A stretch of 64,000 bases of DNA, from contig JAGVVL010000013.1 of assembly GCA_018287875.1 (NCBI GenBank), positions 2,480,001 through 2,544,000 on the forward strand, given 5' to 3'. Both the position numbers and the translations under genes were made by a program. Positions 55,015-64,000 of this stretch are shown here, one piece after another. Positions within the stretch are counted from its first letter, which is position 1; each line of letters begins with the position of its first letter. Under the pieces are notes generated by a model. That model saw nothing but the letters and a program-made list of their open reading frames with translations, was not told the origin of the DNA and did no database searches. The stretch comes from Nigrospora sphaerica. Taxonomy: Eukaryota; Ascomycota; Sordariomycetes; Amphisphaeriales; Apiosporaceae.

Positions 55015-57229
55015 GACAACGCGAGGCGTGGCGCAGGCAAAAGTATGCGCGCACACGGATCTCCTAACGCACATCGACCGGCCCGACTTGTGGCGATACT
55101 CCTGAGCGGCAGTAGACGTCTCACCCCCAAGACGGGTCGGTTCGTCCGATAGCAAAGGACTGCCCGTCCGGGTCGCAGCTGCGCAAACACGGCGCGGTAG
55201 GACGGGCCGGTTGACTCAAGGGAAGCTCAAGCGCGCGCTCGTGGATTGGGTGTGGACAATAATAGCCGACCGGGCGGCAATGTTGTCGATGGCCGCGGGC
55301 ACGATTGGTTCACAATCCATCGGAGACCCAAGAGGCGGCAATGCCACGGCGGGCCAGGCTGGGCAGGGCAGGCCCGGGGAGGGAGAGGGACGAACTTTCA
55401 GCCCTTAGGTGAATAAACACAGGGCTGAAGCTCAAGCGCGGAGAGCATGCCGTCCTCCACCTGGAGAGAGCAGCTCATCAAGGAGAGCCCCACCGGCGCA
55501 GCTAGCGAGTTGTAGACGGCCCGGCGGCGGGCGTCTAGGCACGCGCCAAATCTGGACGGAATGGAACGTCAAACCCTTTTTCGCCTTTGTCATCCGCCGT
55601 ACCTGTCCATTGGGGCCAGGGCGGTCGGGCGCGAAGAGATTCGCGCGAAAGCTTGGCACCGCAGCAGCATCACGAACTTAGCGTTTTGGTCATGGTCGGG
55701 TCAGCCTACTGAGGTACTCCGTACTCCAGGGGACTCACGACCTACTGAGGTCCATACCCGAGGCCCGCGAGCCTGCACCAACAGAATCAGACCCAAGGTT
55801 GGAGGCGGGCGCCGGCGGCAGCAGCAGCGGGCTAAGGAAGCCCGCCGTTCGAGGTGGAACAGCAGGGCGGCAGAATTTCATCTTAAGTGCCTTCAGCAAG
55901 GTGGTATTACTTGGCCCAACCAGGACCTTCTGTCCGCGCGACCCGGAGCAGGTCAAGAGCCGGCGCGCAGGGGGGGCCATGGTTATAGTTGGCAGCACGT
56001 ATTGGGCCCAGCCAGGCTCGCAGGCACGCCATCGGCCTTGGGCGGGCCTGGAGACCGGAGTCAGACAAACACACCTCCTGTGTGGCCGTGTCCGGCCGGG
56101 AGGGGGTCTGGAGGAGATGGATGGAGCGAAACAAACATGCATCGCGGATTGTGATGGCTCCCTATACCAATCGATCCATGGTTGTCGGGCGGCAGGCAGC
56201 CTTGCCCGCAATGCAATCTCGGTAATTAATCGACGTTGGGGTTGAGCTGAAAAGGCGGGAGTCTCCCCCTCCCTCTCCCTCTTCTCTCCCCGTCGTGCTG
56301 TCGGGCGTCCATCGAATGTGGATGGATAGACGAATCGGCAGTGGGGGGTTCCGCTGTGGGCAGCACCATCCCATTGTGGACTGCGGACAGCGGAGGGCAA
56401 TCAAGGCCGCATTTCTATTTCATGCGCGTAGTGCTACGCAAATGGCAGCGCCGTGGGAGCGAGCCAGTGAGTCGACCAGCGCGCGCCGTGGAAATCCCAG
56501 GTCGTCATCCTCGCTCGCCAGCGGTGCGCCAGGCGTCGAGGCGCAGAGGCGCTTGCGAGGGCCGCTGTTGTCGTACCGCCGCCGGGATTAAGAGCGATAC
56601 GCGGATTTAGTGCGATGGAGAGTACCTCCCTGCAATGGGTGTATGTATGGATACTTTGGGTAGGGTTACTCCCTAGAGGCCCCCGTAATCCAGGTACCGG
56701 CCGAGCCTAGACTGAAGAAACCTGACCACAGGCACGCAGGCCATTGCATTGCCTCCGCGTCGTCGACAACAGTCCCCATCACCGACAACAGCGACGACGC
56801 GTCCTTCCGCCCGATTCGTTGCTGAGACGTCCCATGCCAGACCCCGCGAGTTTCCATGGCCAACTTTCGACTTGCCGACAACGCCCGCCTGCGCCCTCGA
56901 CTGGCTGTCTCGTGGTCGGTCCGGATAGTGTGCTGCCCGTTGGAACCTTGGCCCATCTATCCGTCGAGCGATCAACGCCATGTTGCCATGACCCCTGCCG
57001 CTGGATGCTGGCCTCTCTGGCTGGCCCCCAAGTCGCGAACCAAGCAGGCCGGCAGGGGTGCTTCGACGATGCACCCGTAAGCCAGCAGCAGCATATTTCG
57101 TCGTATACTGGGCACCATAGCGCCACCCCGGGACCGTCGGTCGAGAGGCCGACCAGACCACACTCCATTGGCCAGGACAGGGCCCTATTGCCACCCGGGG
57201 CGTGTCCAGGTCGAGGCCTGCTTGCTTAG

Positions 57230-57244
57230 CCCCCCCCCCCCCCC
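57230..57244. repeat. Poly-C run of 15
   Basis: A homopolymer followed by tccc, in intergenic sequence about 1 kb upstream of the Opy2-like start. Confidence 0.93.
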
Positions 57245-57525
57245 TCCCAGATGCGCCATGCAGTGCGTGAGATGGCCAGGCAGGGAGCGCCGGTTGGCTC
57301 GCGGCGCCGAGCTGATCTGATCCTCGGACGCACGCGCAGCGGTGGTGGGCTCCTCCTCACTGCTCTTGCGCCCTGGTCCTGGCCCATGTCCTGGGGCCCT
57401 GGGCTGGGCGCCGGGAGACACGACAAATGGCAAAGCAGAACGCCCCTCTTGAGTCGTTTCGCTAAAGTGCCACGGCTCCCGCAATCTTGCGTTCCTGGCC
57501 CAGCAGCGCCCCAGACACCTCACGT

Positions 57526-58204
57526 TGCCCACTCCGTTTCCCGTCCCATCCCCGTTCGTTCACTTCTACCCAGCCAGCCCGTCGAGCGCCGCTGTCAGAG
57601 AGATACATCCTCTCCCTTCACCAAGAACAGCAGAAGAAAGACTCCAATCAATCGCGACGACTGCCCTTCGAAGAGCCCGTCTTGCCAATGCCTTCCGTCC
57701 TCTAAGAGCCCGGTCTTGTCCTCTTGCTTTCTCACCTTCCGTTTGAGCTAGTCTCTCAGTCCACTCGTTTCATTTTCATTCTCTTAACGTAGCAACGCCC
57801 GGCGCCCAACCGAAGTCAGCAGCCGGACAGCCAGCCGACGCACCAATACCACGGCACAGCACCCCCTCACCTCCTGATCCTTCAGCTGGTCTCCATCGAC
57901 GCCCACCCATCCATCCATCAATCAATCGCGCGGCCACCTGGACGCTCTTCGGACTGGACTCATCCAGCGGATTTGGCTGCACTACCCCGACTGGATTCTC
58001 GACTTGCGCGGCTCAGTTGCCCTTGTTTGAACCATCGAGCGGGGATCTGCGCTGGACGATCCCGTCTCGGATTGAGCGGCCTCTGGAAGCCGAAAATCGA
58101 ACCGGCGGGCTTCCGCGTCTTGACAACCGGTCAAGAACCCAACCTTCTCTTCCGATCCTTGCCTGGCTCTCTGGGAGTCGGGTCCTCTATCGCACCCATC
58201 CAAA
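57526..58204 (+). promoter_or_regulatory. Pyrimidine-rich leader/promoter of the Opy2-like gene
   Basis: Long CT-rich stretches (for example around 57715-57785, ctctcagtccactcg and neighbours) lead up to ccaaaATG at 58205. This fits a long 5' untranslated leader, inferred from composition and position. Out-of-frame ATGs are present within 400 bases of the start, so translation may be modulated by upstream frames. Confidence 0.45.
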
Positions 58205-59592
58205 ATGCCGGCCCATGACGCGCTCGCCTCTGGTGCGTATTCTACTCTCTGCGCCATGCGGATGCCCAAGGCTGACAATTCGCAGACACCTTCTCGTCTC
58301 TTTTTGCGAGAGCGGGAGGATGCATCGGCTGTGAAAACGCCAGCCCAACTTGCCCGCAGTGTGCAGAGGGAGAGGTCTGTCAATTTACGGCCAAGACCTG
58401 TGATACATGTCCACAGGCATATTGCGCCATCGACATAACAGCGCCTCAACCGTCGTCAGGTTCGTCTTCGGGTGGCAGCCCCAATGCCGGCGCCATCGCC
58501 GGTGGTGTGATCGGAGGCCTAGTGGTTGTCGCCATTGCGACCTTCTTGGTATGGAAGTTCTGCATCAAGAACAAGAGGGCCCAGTACGAGCAGGAGCAGT
58601 GGAGGACGGATCCCGAACACAGCAAGGAGGGTGCCGGCGAGGATTACGCTTCGAGACGATCCGCACGCCAGTCAACCCATTCGGTCCACTCCCTCGCATC
58701 CACCGTGCTTACGAGGGCGTCCAACATCATCCAGATCGCCTACATCCCCGGTGTCACCAACCGCGCCACGCCCACCTCGCCCACCGTTCTCGTGCCACCC
58801 GTGCCGCCGATTCCTCTGGCCCACTCGGAGGCCGGCAGCCCCTCGCCCTACCAGGAGCAGCACTTCTTTGTTCCGGGCGACCTCCGCGACTCGACGTACT
58901 CGGGCATCTCGGGCTATAGCGACCGAACGTCGTACGCCCACACGTCGTACGCCCCGCGCTCGAGCGTGGCCTCGACCATATACGGCAAGAACGCCGTAGT
59001 CTCGGCCATGCCGGCCCAGAAGGGCACCCTGCTCAAGCCGTCCATCGTTAGCGTGAAGTCGCGCGCCGCGAGCAGCAGCGACGGCAGCGGCAGCGAGAGC
59101 CTGACGCCCCCCGTCCCGGCCGTCGATTACAACAAATACGACCAACCGCCTCCGTCTCCGGCCTTCAGTATCGGTGCTACCTTCTTCAAGAACGCCAGCG
59201 CATCCACGGCGCAGGCCGTTCGTCCGCAGGTGGTCCGCGTTGGCAGCGGCCCTAAGCAGGTTACTGTCAAGGGAAAGTCGCCCACCGGATCCGTCACCGA
59301 GGAGCCCGAAGCCGAAAAGAAAGCAGAGAAACCCACCGCCGAGGCCGCCGGAGCGAAGAGCGCCGAGAGGGAGTCGAAAGCCGTGACTGAGATCGAAGAT
59401 ACCCCCGCCGTTGACCAAGGTCCCTTTTCCGACCCGCCAAAAACGCCCACCAGCCCGCGCAAGAGCAAGAGCGACTTGGGCGGACTGGTCGAAGAAGCCA
59501 CGCAGCGGGCCTCTGGGGCGAAGGCCGACTCCAAGGTCCTCACGCCGCGCGGCGAGAGTCCTTTCAGTGACCATCACGCCGTAAAGGAATAA
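58205..59592 (+). CDS. OPY2: Opy2-like membrane anchor protein (HOG pathway)
   Basis: Two exons, 58205-58232 and 58286-59592, encode 444 residues. The 53-base intron 58233-58285 has donor GTGCGT and acceptor GCAG and is in phase 1. Residues 22-56 hold eight cysteines in the Opy2 spacing (GCIGCENASPTCPQCAEGEV, then CQFTAKTCDTCPQAYC). A Gly/Ser-rich linker and one membrane span follow (AGAIAGGVIGGLVVVAIATF, about 78-100), then a KNKR stop-transfer sequence. The cytoplasmic part (103-444) is long, Ser/Thr/Pro-rich and disordered, and ends in SPFSDHHAVKE. In yeast and Magnaporthe, Opy2 proteins recruit the Ste50 adaptor to the plasma membrane to activate Ste11 in osmostress and related MAPK pathways. 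There is no cleavable signal peptide, so the Cys-rich head probably reaches the outside by a reverse signal-anchor. The first exon encodes only nine complete codons. Confidence 0.92.
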
Positions 59593-61096
59593 AAAGGGGG
59601 CAAGGCTCGCCTCCGCGGTGTCATGCTGCCTCGAGCATGTCTCATGACGAACCGCACCATACTAGTTCCTACTTATCTTTCACTTCTAGTATCTAGTTTT
59701 GGATAGAGCTATACTATACGGGCCCTTGAGCCCGAATGGGCACTCTGGGCCCAGCCTGCCCTTCTTTTTTTTCTTTTCTATTGCGGCAAGGAGCAAGCGG
59801 ATATTGGCGTTTGAACCGGCCTCCTATTTAGGAGGGCCGAAGTGGATTTTACCTACCTACCTATCCCTCAGCAGATGTAGGCACGACTTGTTTCTTGGCC
59901 TGCCTCCCCGCTTGGTTTCTCATCGATACCAACTGACACTCATCTCCCCCACGACGGGGTTTCTGTTACCTAAATATAGCCTCTTTTTGAAAGGGTGACG
60001 ACAAAAAATGTTACGTTTATACCCAACGGCGACGACGTCCTGTGTTTGGGCCTCCCTGCCTCTGTGTGCGTGTGTGTGCTTGTGGGAGGTTGTTTGCCGA
60101 ATCCTTGGGCCAACACGGGTTCGTCAACCTCTCAGCCCTTGCCCCTCCCATCTCTACTTGGTCCCCCCCGGCCCCGGCGGCGGGTGTCACGGAGCACGGC
60201 ACGCGTTGGTTGGAAGGACAGTGGCCCGCCACGCACGCGACAAACAGCAAACCCAGCCGCGCCTCTTTTGCCGCCGGCCCCCGCGTCGCACGGTACCCAT
60301 TGACCTTGCCGCCGACGCGCTGCCTTTCCGGATGGGATCGCCCCTCCCTTTTTTTCTCTCTTCCCGAGCGCACGTTCGTCCGTGCCGTTCCAACACATGT
60401 ACGTGCACGGCACGTTCTGCCACCCTTTCCCCTCCCCTCGCGTCTCGGGGGGGAGTGTGTTTGTGTTCGCCGGACCCGGTCCTGCCCGCGTGGTGAAGAG
60501 GCAAAAGGAGTCGGGTACCGCGTGAGCGCATAGTTCGGCAGGTCCGAGTCTCCGTTGCTCACGGCCCGGCCTGTCCCCATCGTGGTTGGTTCAAAGCGAG
60601 GGGGGTATTAGGAAGACGGACCGGAATACCATAAATAGCGAAGCGATGGAAATACATACAGTGCCACCCTCCTTTTGAGTCCTACCGAGCACAGTGAAAA
60701 CGACTCGTCCTTCCCAACTGCGCTCGTCCCGTTACGTCTCTCCCCCCTCGACTTTCCGAACTTGACGGCGACGCCTGCGAACCCAAACCTCCCCAAGGGA
60801 TGGTAACTTCCCCCACGGCCCCCGAACGCCTACGCCAACCATCGCGTGTCCTTGTGTCGTTCCTCACTTTTTTTTTTTCCCTCTCGGTACGTAACTGTTC
60901 TTTATAGCCTGGCCCTTGTTGGTCACGCCGCAATGTTTGTTGTGCCTTTGCGGAGGAGATGAGGGGCACCCTTTGTCCCAAGTTGTTGTCCCGCCTCGAG
61001 ATGGAAGTCGAGGCCGACGGTTTTCCTACTCGGTTTCTTCGCCCGGGGCCGCATCCCGGGTACCGACACCCCTCCTCCCCGGTGGCGTGGGCGCGG
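59593..61096. other. Intergenic region, no recognisable gene
   Basis: 3' side of the Opy2-like gene, with cctacctaccta at about 59850, then GC-rich sequence with overlapping frames at 60000-60580 on both strands that I treat as chance. A T-rich tract (60869-60879) lies upstream of the following stretch. No RNA gene recognised. Confidence 0.5.
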
Positions 61097-61507
61097 CTAC
61101 AGGAGCGCGCCGGCCAGGGCAAAGGCCAGCACCAAGATGATGCGGGCGGTGCGGTGGTACTTCCTGGCGAAGCTCATGCTGGGCGTGCGCAGGGGGAGGT
61201 TCGCCCCCGGGTTACCAAGTGGGCGGTAGGGGTGTATGGATGTTGGCCGCGAGTTGACGGCTGGGGTTTGGAACCGGGATGAGTAAACCCGCGCGGACGC
61301 CCCCTTTCCTTTCCCCTTCCGCTCGGCGAAACGTGAACTCGTCGTTCCTCTCACGCGGGCTCGGGGCCTGCGGCGAAGTGCGGTCTGCCGACGGAGACGA
61401 AGACGGAGACGGAAAGAAGTCAGCTGGAAAGGAGGAGTCGGGCACTTGTTCTCGTTGGTTGGGCGCACGCTTCTTACCTCTCCTCCATATCCACTCGGGG
61501 GTCGCAT
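61097..61507 (-). CDS. Candidate small protein with C-terminal hydrophobic helix (uncertain)
   Basis: An open frame from ATG 61507 to TAG 61097 encodes 136 residues. The last 26 begin at an internal Met (ATG 61177) and read MSFARKYHRTARIILVLAFA, then LAGALL: a basic stretch followed by one membrane helix, like a tail anchor or micropeptide. The preceding part is Arg-rich and may be wholly or partly non-coding. GTAAGA at the ATG-proximal end and possible acceptors (TTCCAG, CGGCAG) suggest introns, but I could not settle a model. A spliced alternative passing through about 61212-61440 in another frame needs an intron of only about 37 bases and is doubtful. Family unknown. Confidence 0.3.
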   Translation of the reverse strand: MRPPSGYGGEVRSVRPTNENKCPTPPFQLTSFRLRLRLRRQTALRRRPRARVRGTTSSRFAERKGKGKGASARVYSSRFQTPAVNSRPTSIHPYRPLGNPGANLPLRTPSMSFARKYHRTARIILVLAFALAGALL

Positions 61508-62508
61508 CTTTATATCGGCTCGTCCCTTCGCCCCGTCGGCGCTAGGGGTTCCTACTCGGACCCGGCGACAAGGGAGGAAAGTGTCCTACCGACCTCCGCT
61601 CATCTGACTCCGTCACGAGGCCGCGTTGAGGGCGACGGCTTTGCCGCGCTGCTGACTTGCCGTGGTGTGGCTGTCGGACCACCCTCAGCGCGTTTCTTTG
61701 CCAGGGTGCCGGATATCGCCCGCCAGACCCTGGGTCTGCTCGGGAGGTGAATAACGCTGGCTCAAGGATGGGCTCATCTCGGGGTCCCCGGGATAGCCAG
61801 CAGCACAAGCCCGATGGCCGACTCGCACCCCGCGGGAAATAAAGAATTCCTTCGAGAGCTAGATGGTCTCTCTTCTTTCTACACTTTTTTTTGCCTGTGA
61901 TGCTGGGTACCGCAGTGCTGGATGTCGAGAGAGAAACCAGACGAGGTCCTGGAAAAGGTAATGGTCCGGTTTAGCAGGCCCGATCCGACCGTTGGACGGC
62001 ACATCGTGGCACACTGTTCGGCCGTCCCGGTCTCGATAATGTTATGGTCCCATTTAGGGTTGTGATCTCATACGAACCTCTGGCCGACGACTTTTGACGT
62101 CGGCCCGGGCTCCTGGAAACCTTGGGATACATGAGTTTGATCACAAACCTTGCTGGGACAAAACCACGTGTTGCCCTCGCCACTTCGACACAGCAATTTC
62201 CACAGCGCATATTACACGACAAGAAGAAGTTCCAGAACCCAACGGCGAGCTCAAGGTTGAGGAGGGAGCGATGCTTTGTGATGACTGACAGTTCGTCCTT
62301 ACCGGGCGTCGTGGACCAATGAGACGGCCAGAAATACTTGAAGTATTCTTCGCTTACGAGAGCCATAACATATAAGTAATTTTCGCATGCAACCTCTTCC
62401 GGTAGTTCCAAGTCCTCGTAGTGAACCCGCGAGTTGCCGTAAGAAACACGGGTCCGTGTTTCCCATGCGCAACCCTACCTTCTCTTTCCATCTCATAGTC
62501 TTAAACAA

Positions 62509-62587
62509 GGTGCCAACCGATGGCCGCGGGGACCCCTGGGTACCGAAAAATGGTGCCAGTTGATGGTTACGGGGATCCCTGGGTCCT
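62509..62587. repeat. Imperfect tandem duplication, two copies with period 43
   Basis: ggtgccaaccgatggccgcg at 62509 recurs as ggtgccagttgatggttacg at 62552. Both copies continue into similar gggga-ccctgggt sequence. Most differences are transitions, mainly C in the first copy against T in the second. Confidence 0.75.
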
Positions 62588-63384
62588 GGGAAAAGCTTAC
62601 TCGCGATAAGGTCGGAACTTAGGCCCACGGCTATTTCGGTCTGATCTTCTGACTTTCTCCCGCGAGGCTTGATCAGTCATGCCTGTGAGCAATGTCTGAT
62701 TTAGCTTTTCCGTCCCCCGCAGCGGCAGGGGTTTCCCAAGATGGTGTTTCCGAGAAAAGCGAGCCGTCGATGTCTGGATTGGACGATCACCACGGGGTAT
62801 GTATGGGCTGCCTGCCGGCACGCCTTAGGATGGCATGGCACCCCGGCAAGCGGAATGCTTGTTCCGCGCAACGTTCGGGCCGGCGATGAAAACGAGCAGA
62901 GGCGCAGTGAGATCTATCTCCAAGGCCTGCTCTTGTACCTTTGTGGTTTTACGGAGGACACCTTGATTCTGACTCAGCCAGTTCGGCGTTTCGTCGTGGC
63001 CGGAGCTTACCGATGGGCTTTTTCATGGCGTCTGCAACGTGCAAAGGATATGAGCGCCACACACAACTGGGAATGGATACCGTCCGGGACTTGGGTATCA
63101 ACGGTGGTATGCATGATAAGGGTCTAGAACCTGAGGTACTCATAAGGTAAGGCGGTGTTGTTTGATCATGCAGAACGGGACACGGGGGTCATTGCAGGAC
63201 TATCCAGTCCGTTGCTCTTCCATTTTCGGAGGGGTTGTACATCCAGTGATGGATCGCGGCTGCGTACCCCCCGACCAGAGTCACCGGGATATACTCACCC
63301 CCGGAAAATCTGCAGGGGGTCTCCGCCGTAAGATCTCGGGCCGGCCGTAACAGAGCCGAAATCTAAGGGGGACAGCGGTGGATT

Positions 63385-63400
63385 GGGGGGGGGGGGGGGG
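63385..63400. repeat. Poly-G run of 16
   Basis: A homopolymer after gcggtggatt, intergenic. Confidence 0.93.
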
Positions 63401-64000
63401 CTTTCAGACCAGATAATTTATAGCATGTTGTAACCGTGAGGATCCTCGGTGACTTTGTCCTAAGTTGGAAGTAGAGACCCAGGTCATTCACTCTCAGCCT
63501 CAGGATACGCCAACGCAAGGGAGAGTGCATCTGTCAGTATCACCAAACTTCAAAACCATTTGACCTGTGCTGACCGGCTTTTCACTTGCAGTCTCACAAG
63601 CTCCTGAATATGCCAAGGGCCCCAAAGCATGCGGGAGCTGCCGTGGCGTCGTCTACTTCCCAGCATTGCGACTCATTGCACGGCTAGAGGGTTGCCCCCC
63701 GTACTTTAGGTGGCTGGCAACTTCAGTACTTACGTGAGCCCAGGGAGCCAACAAACACATCCTCAACCCGGCAGCGTGGACCTCGGCGTCTATTGATGGC
63801 TACGAGACATGGATAATTCGTAGCAGAGTGACAGAAGCCACCTTGACGACTCGACCACCCTCCGCCTTGATGCTTTGCCTCGCCGCACATAGATCCAGCA
63901 GACAACCCTTTCCCGGCCCCCGAAGGACGGACGATGGGGGCTCAGATCCCGCCACTGCCGGGACGGGGTGACCAACTCAGCATGGACGGACCGCGTGTAG

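Larger units (their letters stand above)
53958..57525. other. Intergenic region, no recognisable gene
   Basis: About 3.6 kb with GC-rich mutually overlapping frames on both strands, a (GAG)n repeat (54995-55014), a poly-C run (57230-57244) and direct repeats of cctactgaggt near 55706 and 55742. No domain or splice structure could be supported. Confidence 0.45.
61508..64000. other. Terminal intergenic region, no recognisable gene
   Basis: 2.5 kb with modest G+C. It contains an imperfect tandem duplication (62509-62587) and a poly-G run (63385-63400). Minus-strand frame 61971-62411 and plus frames around 62690-63350 have no recognisable domains. A gene may begin or end beyond the window edge. 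Confidence 0.45.

Noticed and set aside
46293..58204. A biosynthetic gene cluster or mobile element in the long gap
   Set aside because: No synthase, P450, transporter, reverse transcriptase, transposase or terminal-repeat signature was found on either strand.
61971..62411. 146-codon minus-strand open frame
   Set aside because: It begins at a non-ATG-supported position relative to its upstream open stretch and lacks domains. Possible splice sites gave no consistent model.

Overview
The window is nuclear DNA of a filamentous ascomycete (Pezizomycotina, most likely Sordariomycetes). The evidence is short introns of about 53-200 bases with GT(A/G)AG(T/C) donors and CTAAC/CTGAC-like branch sites, GC-rich coding sequence, intergenic distances of several kilobases, and a gene set typical of moulds: a class III chitin synthase, two Zn2Cys6 regulators, a fungal SRPK-like kinase, Opy2 and a DUF2855 protein. 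No tRNA, rRNA, CRISPR array, bacterial operon or recognisable transposon was found. Exon models were built by hand from splice signals, reading-frame continuity and family knowledge.

Layout. 1-173: the 3' end of an unidentified gene. 371-1432 (-): a protein with a papain-like His/Cys arrangement. 3619-5668 (+): an SRPK-like kinase, apparently broken by a frameshift in a run of 19 C and by an in-frame stop. 7260-8840 (-): a Vps62-family protein. 11247-12946 (-): an MFS sugar transporter. 16111-17182 (+): an unknown membrane protein. 17433-19657 (-): a six-exon Zn2Cys6 regulator with a 20-base exon and a GC-AG intron. 24175-27280 (+): a second Zn2Cys6 regulator. 29676-30368 (+): a GNAT acetyltransferase. 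31139-32401 (-): a DUF2855 protein. 33524-35044 (+): gamma-glutamyl phosphate reductase. 35351-36765 (-): a serine racemase/threonine dehydratase-type PLP enzyme. 37411-38891 (-): mitochondrial ketol-acid reductoisomerase. 40368-41075 (-): the NEDD8-conjugating enzyme Ubc12. 43438-46292 (-): class III chitin synthase. 46293-58204: about 12 kb without a recognisable gene and with a shift in base composition. 58205-59592 (+): an Opy2-like membrane anchor. 59593-64000: one weak small candidate gene.

Functional themes. 33.5-38.9 kb holds three amino-acid enzymes side by side: proline synthesis, serine/threonine PLP chemistry, and valine/isoleucine synthesis. Chitin synthase and Opy2 both concern the cell surface: cell-wall synthesis and osmostress MAPK signalling. 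The rest is ordinary housekeeping or accessory content. I found no convincing new multi-gene system. The most unusual items are the apparently broken kinase, the 20-base exon inside a zinc-cluster DNA-binding domain, and the 12-kb gene-poor interval with possible decayed coding sequence.
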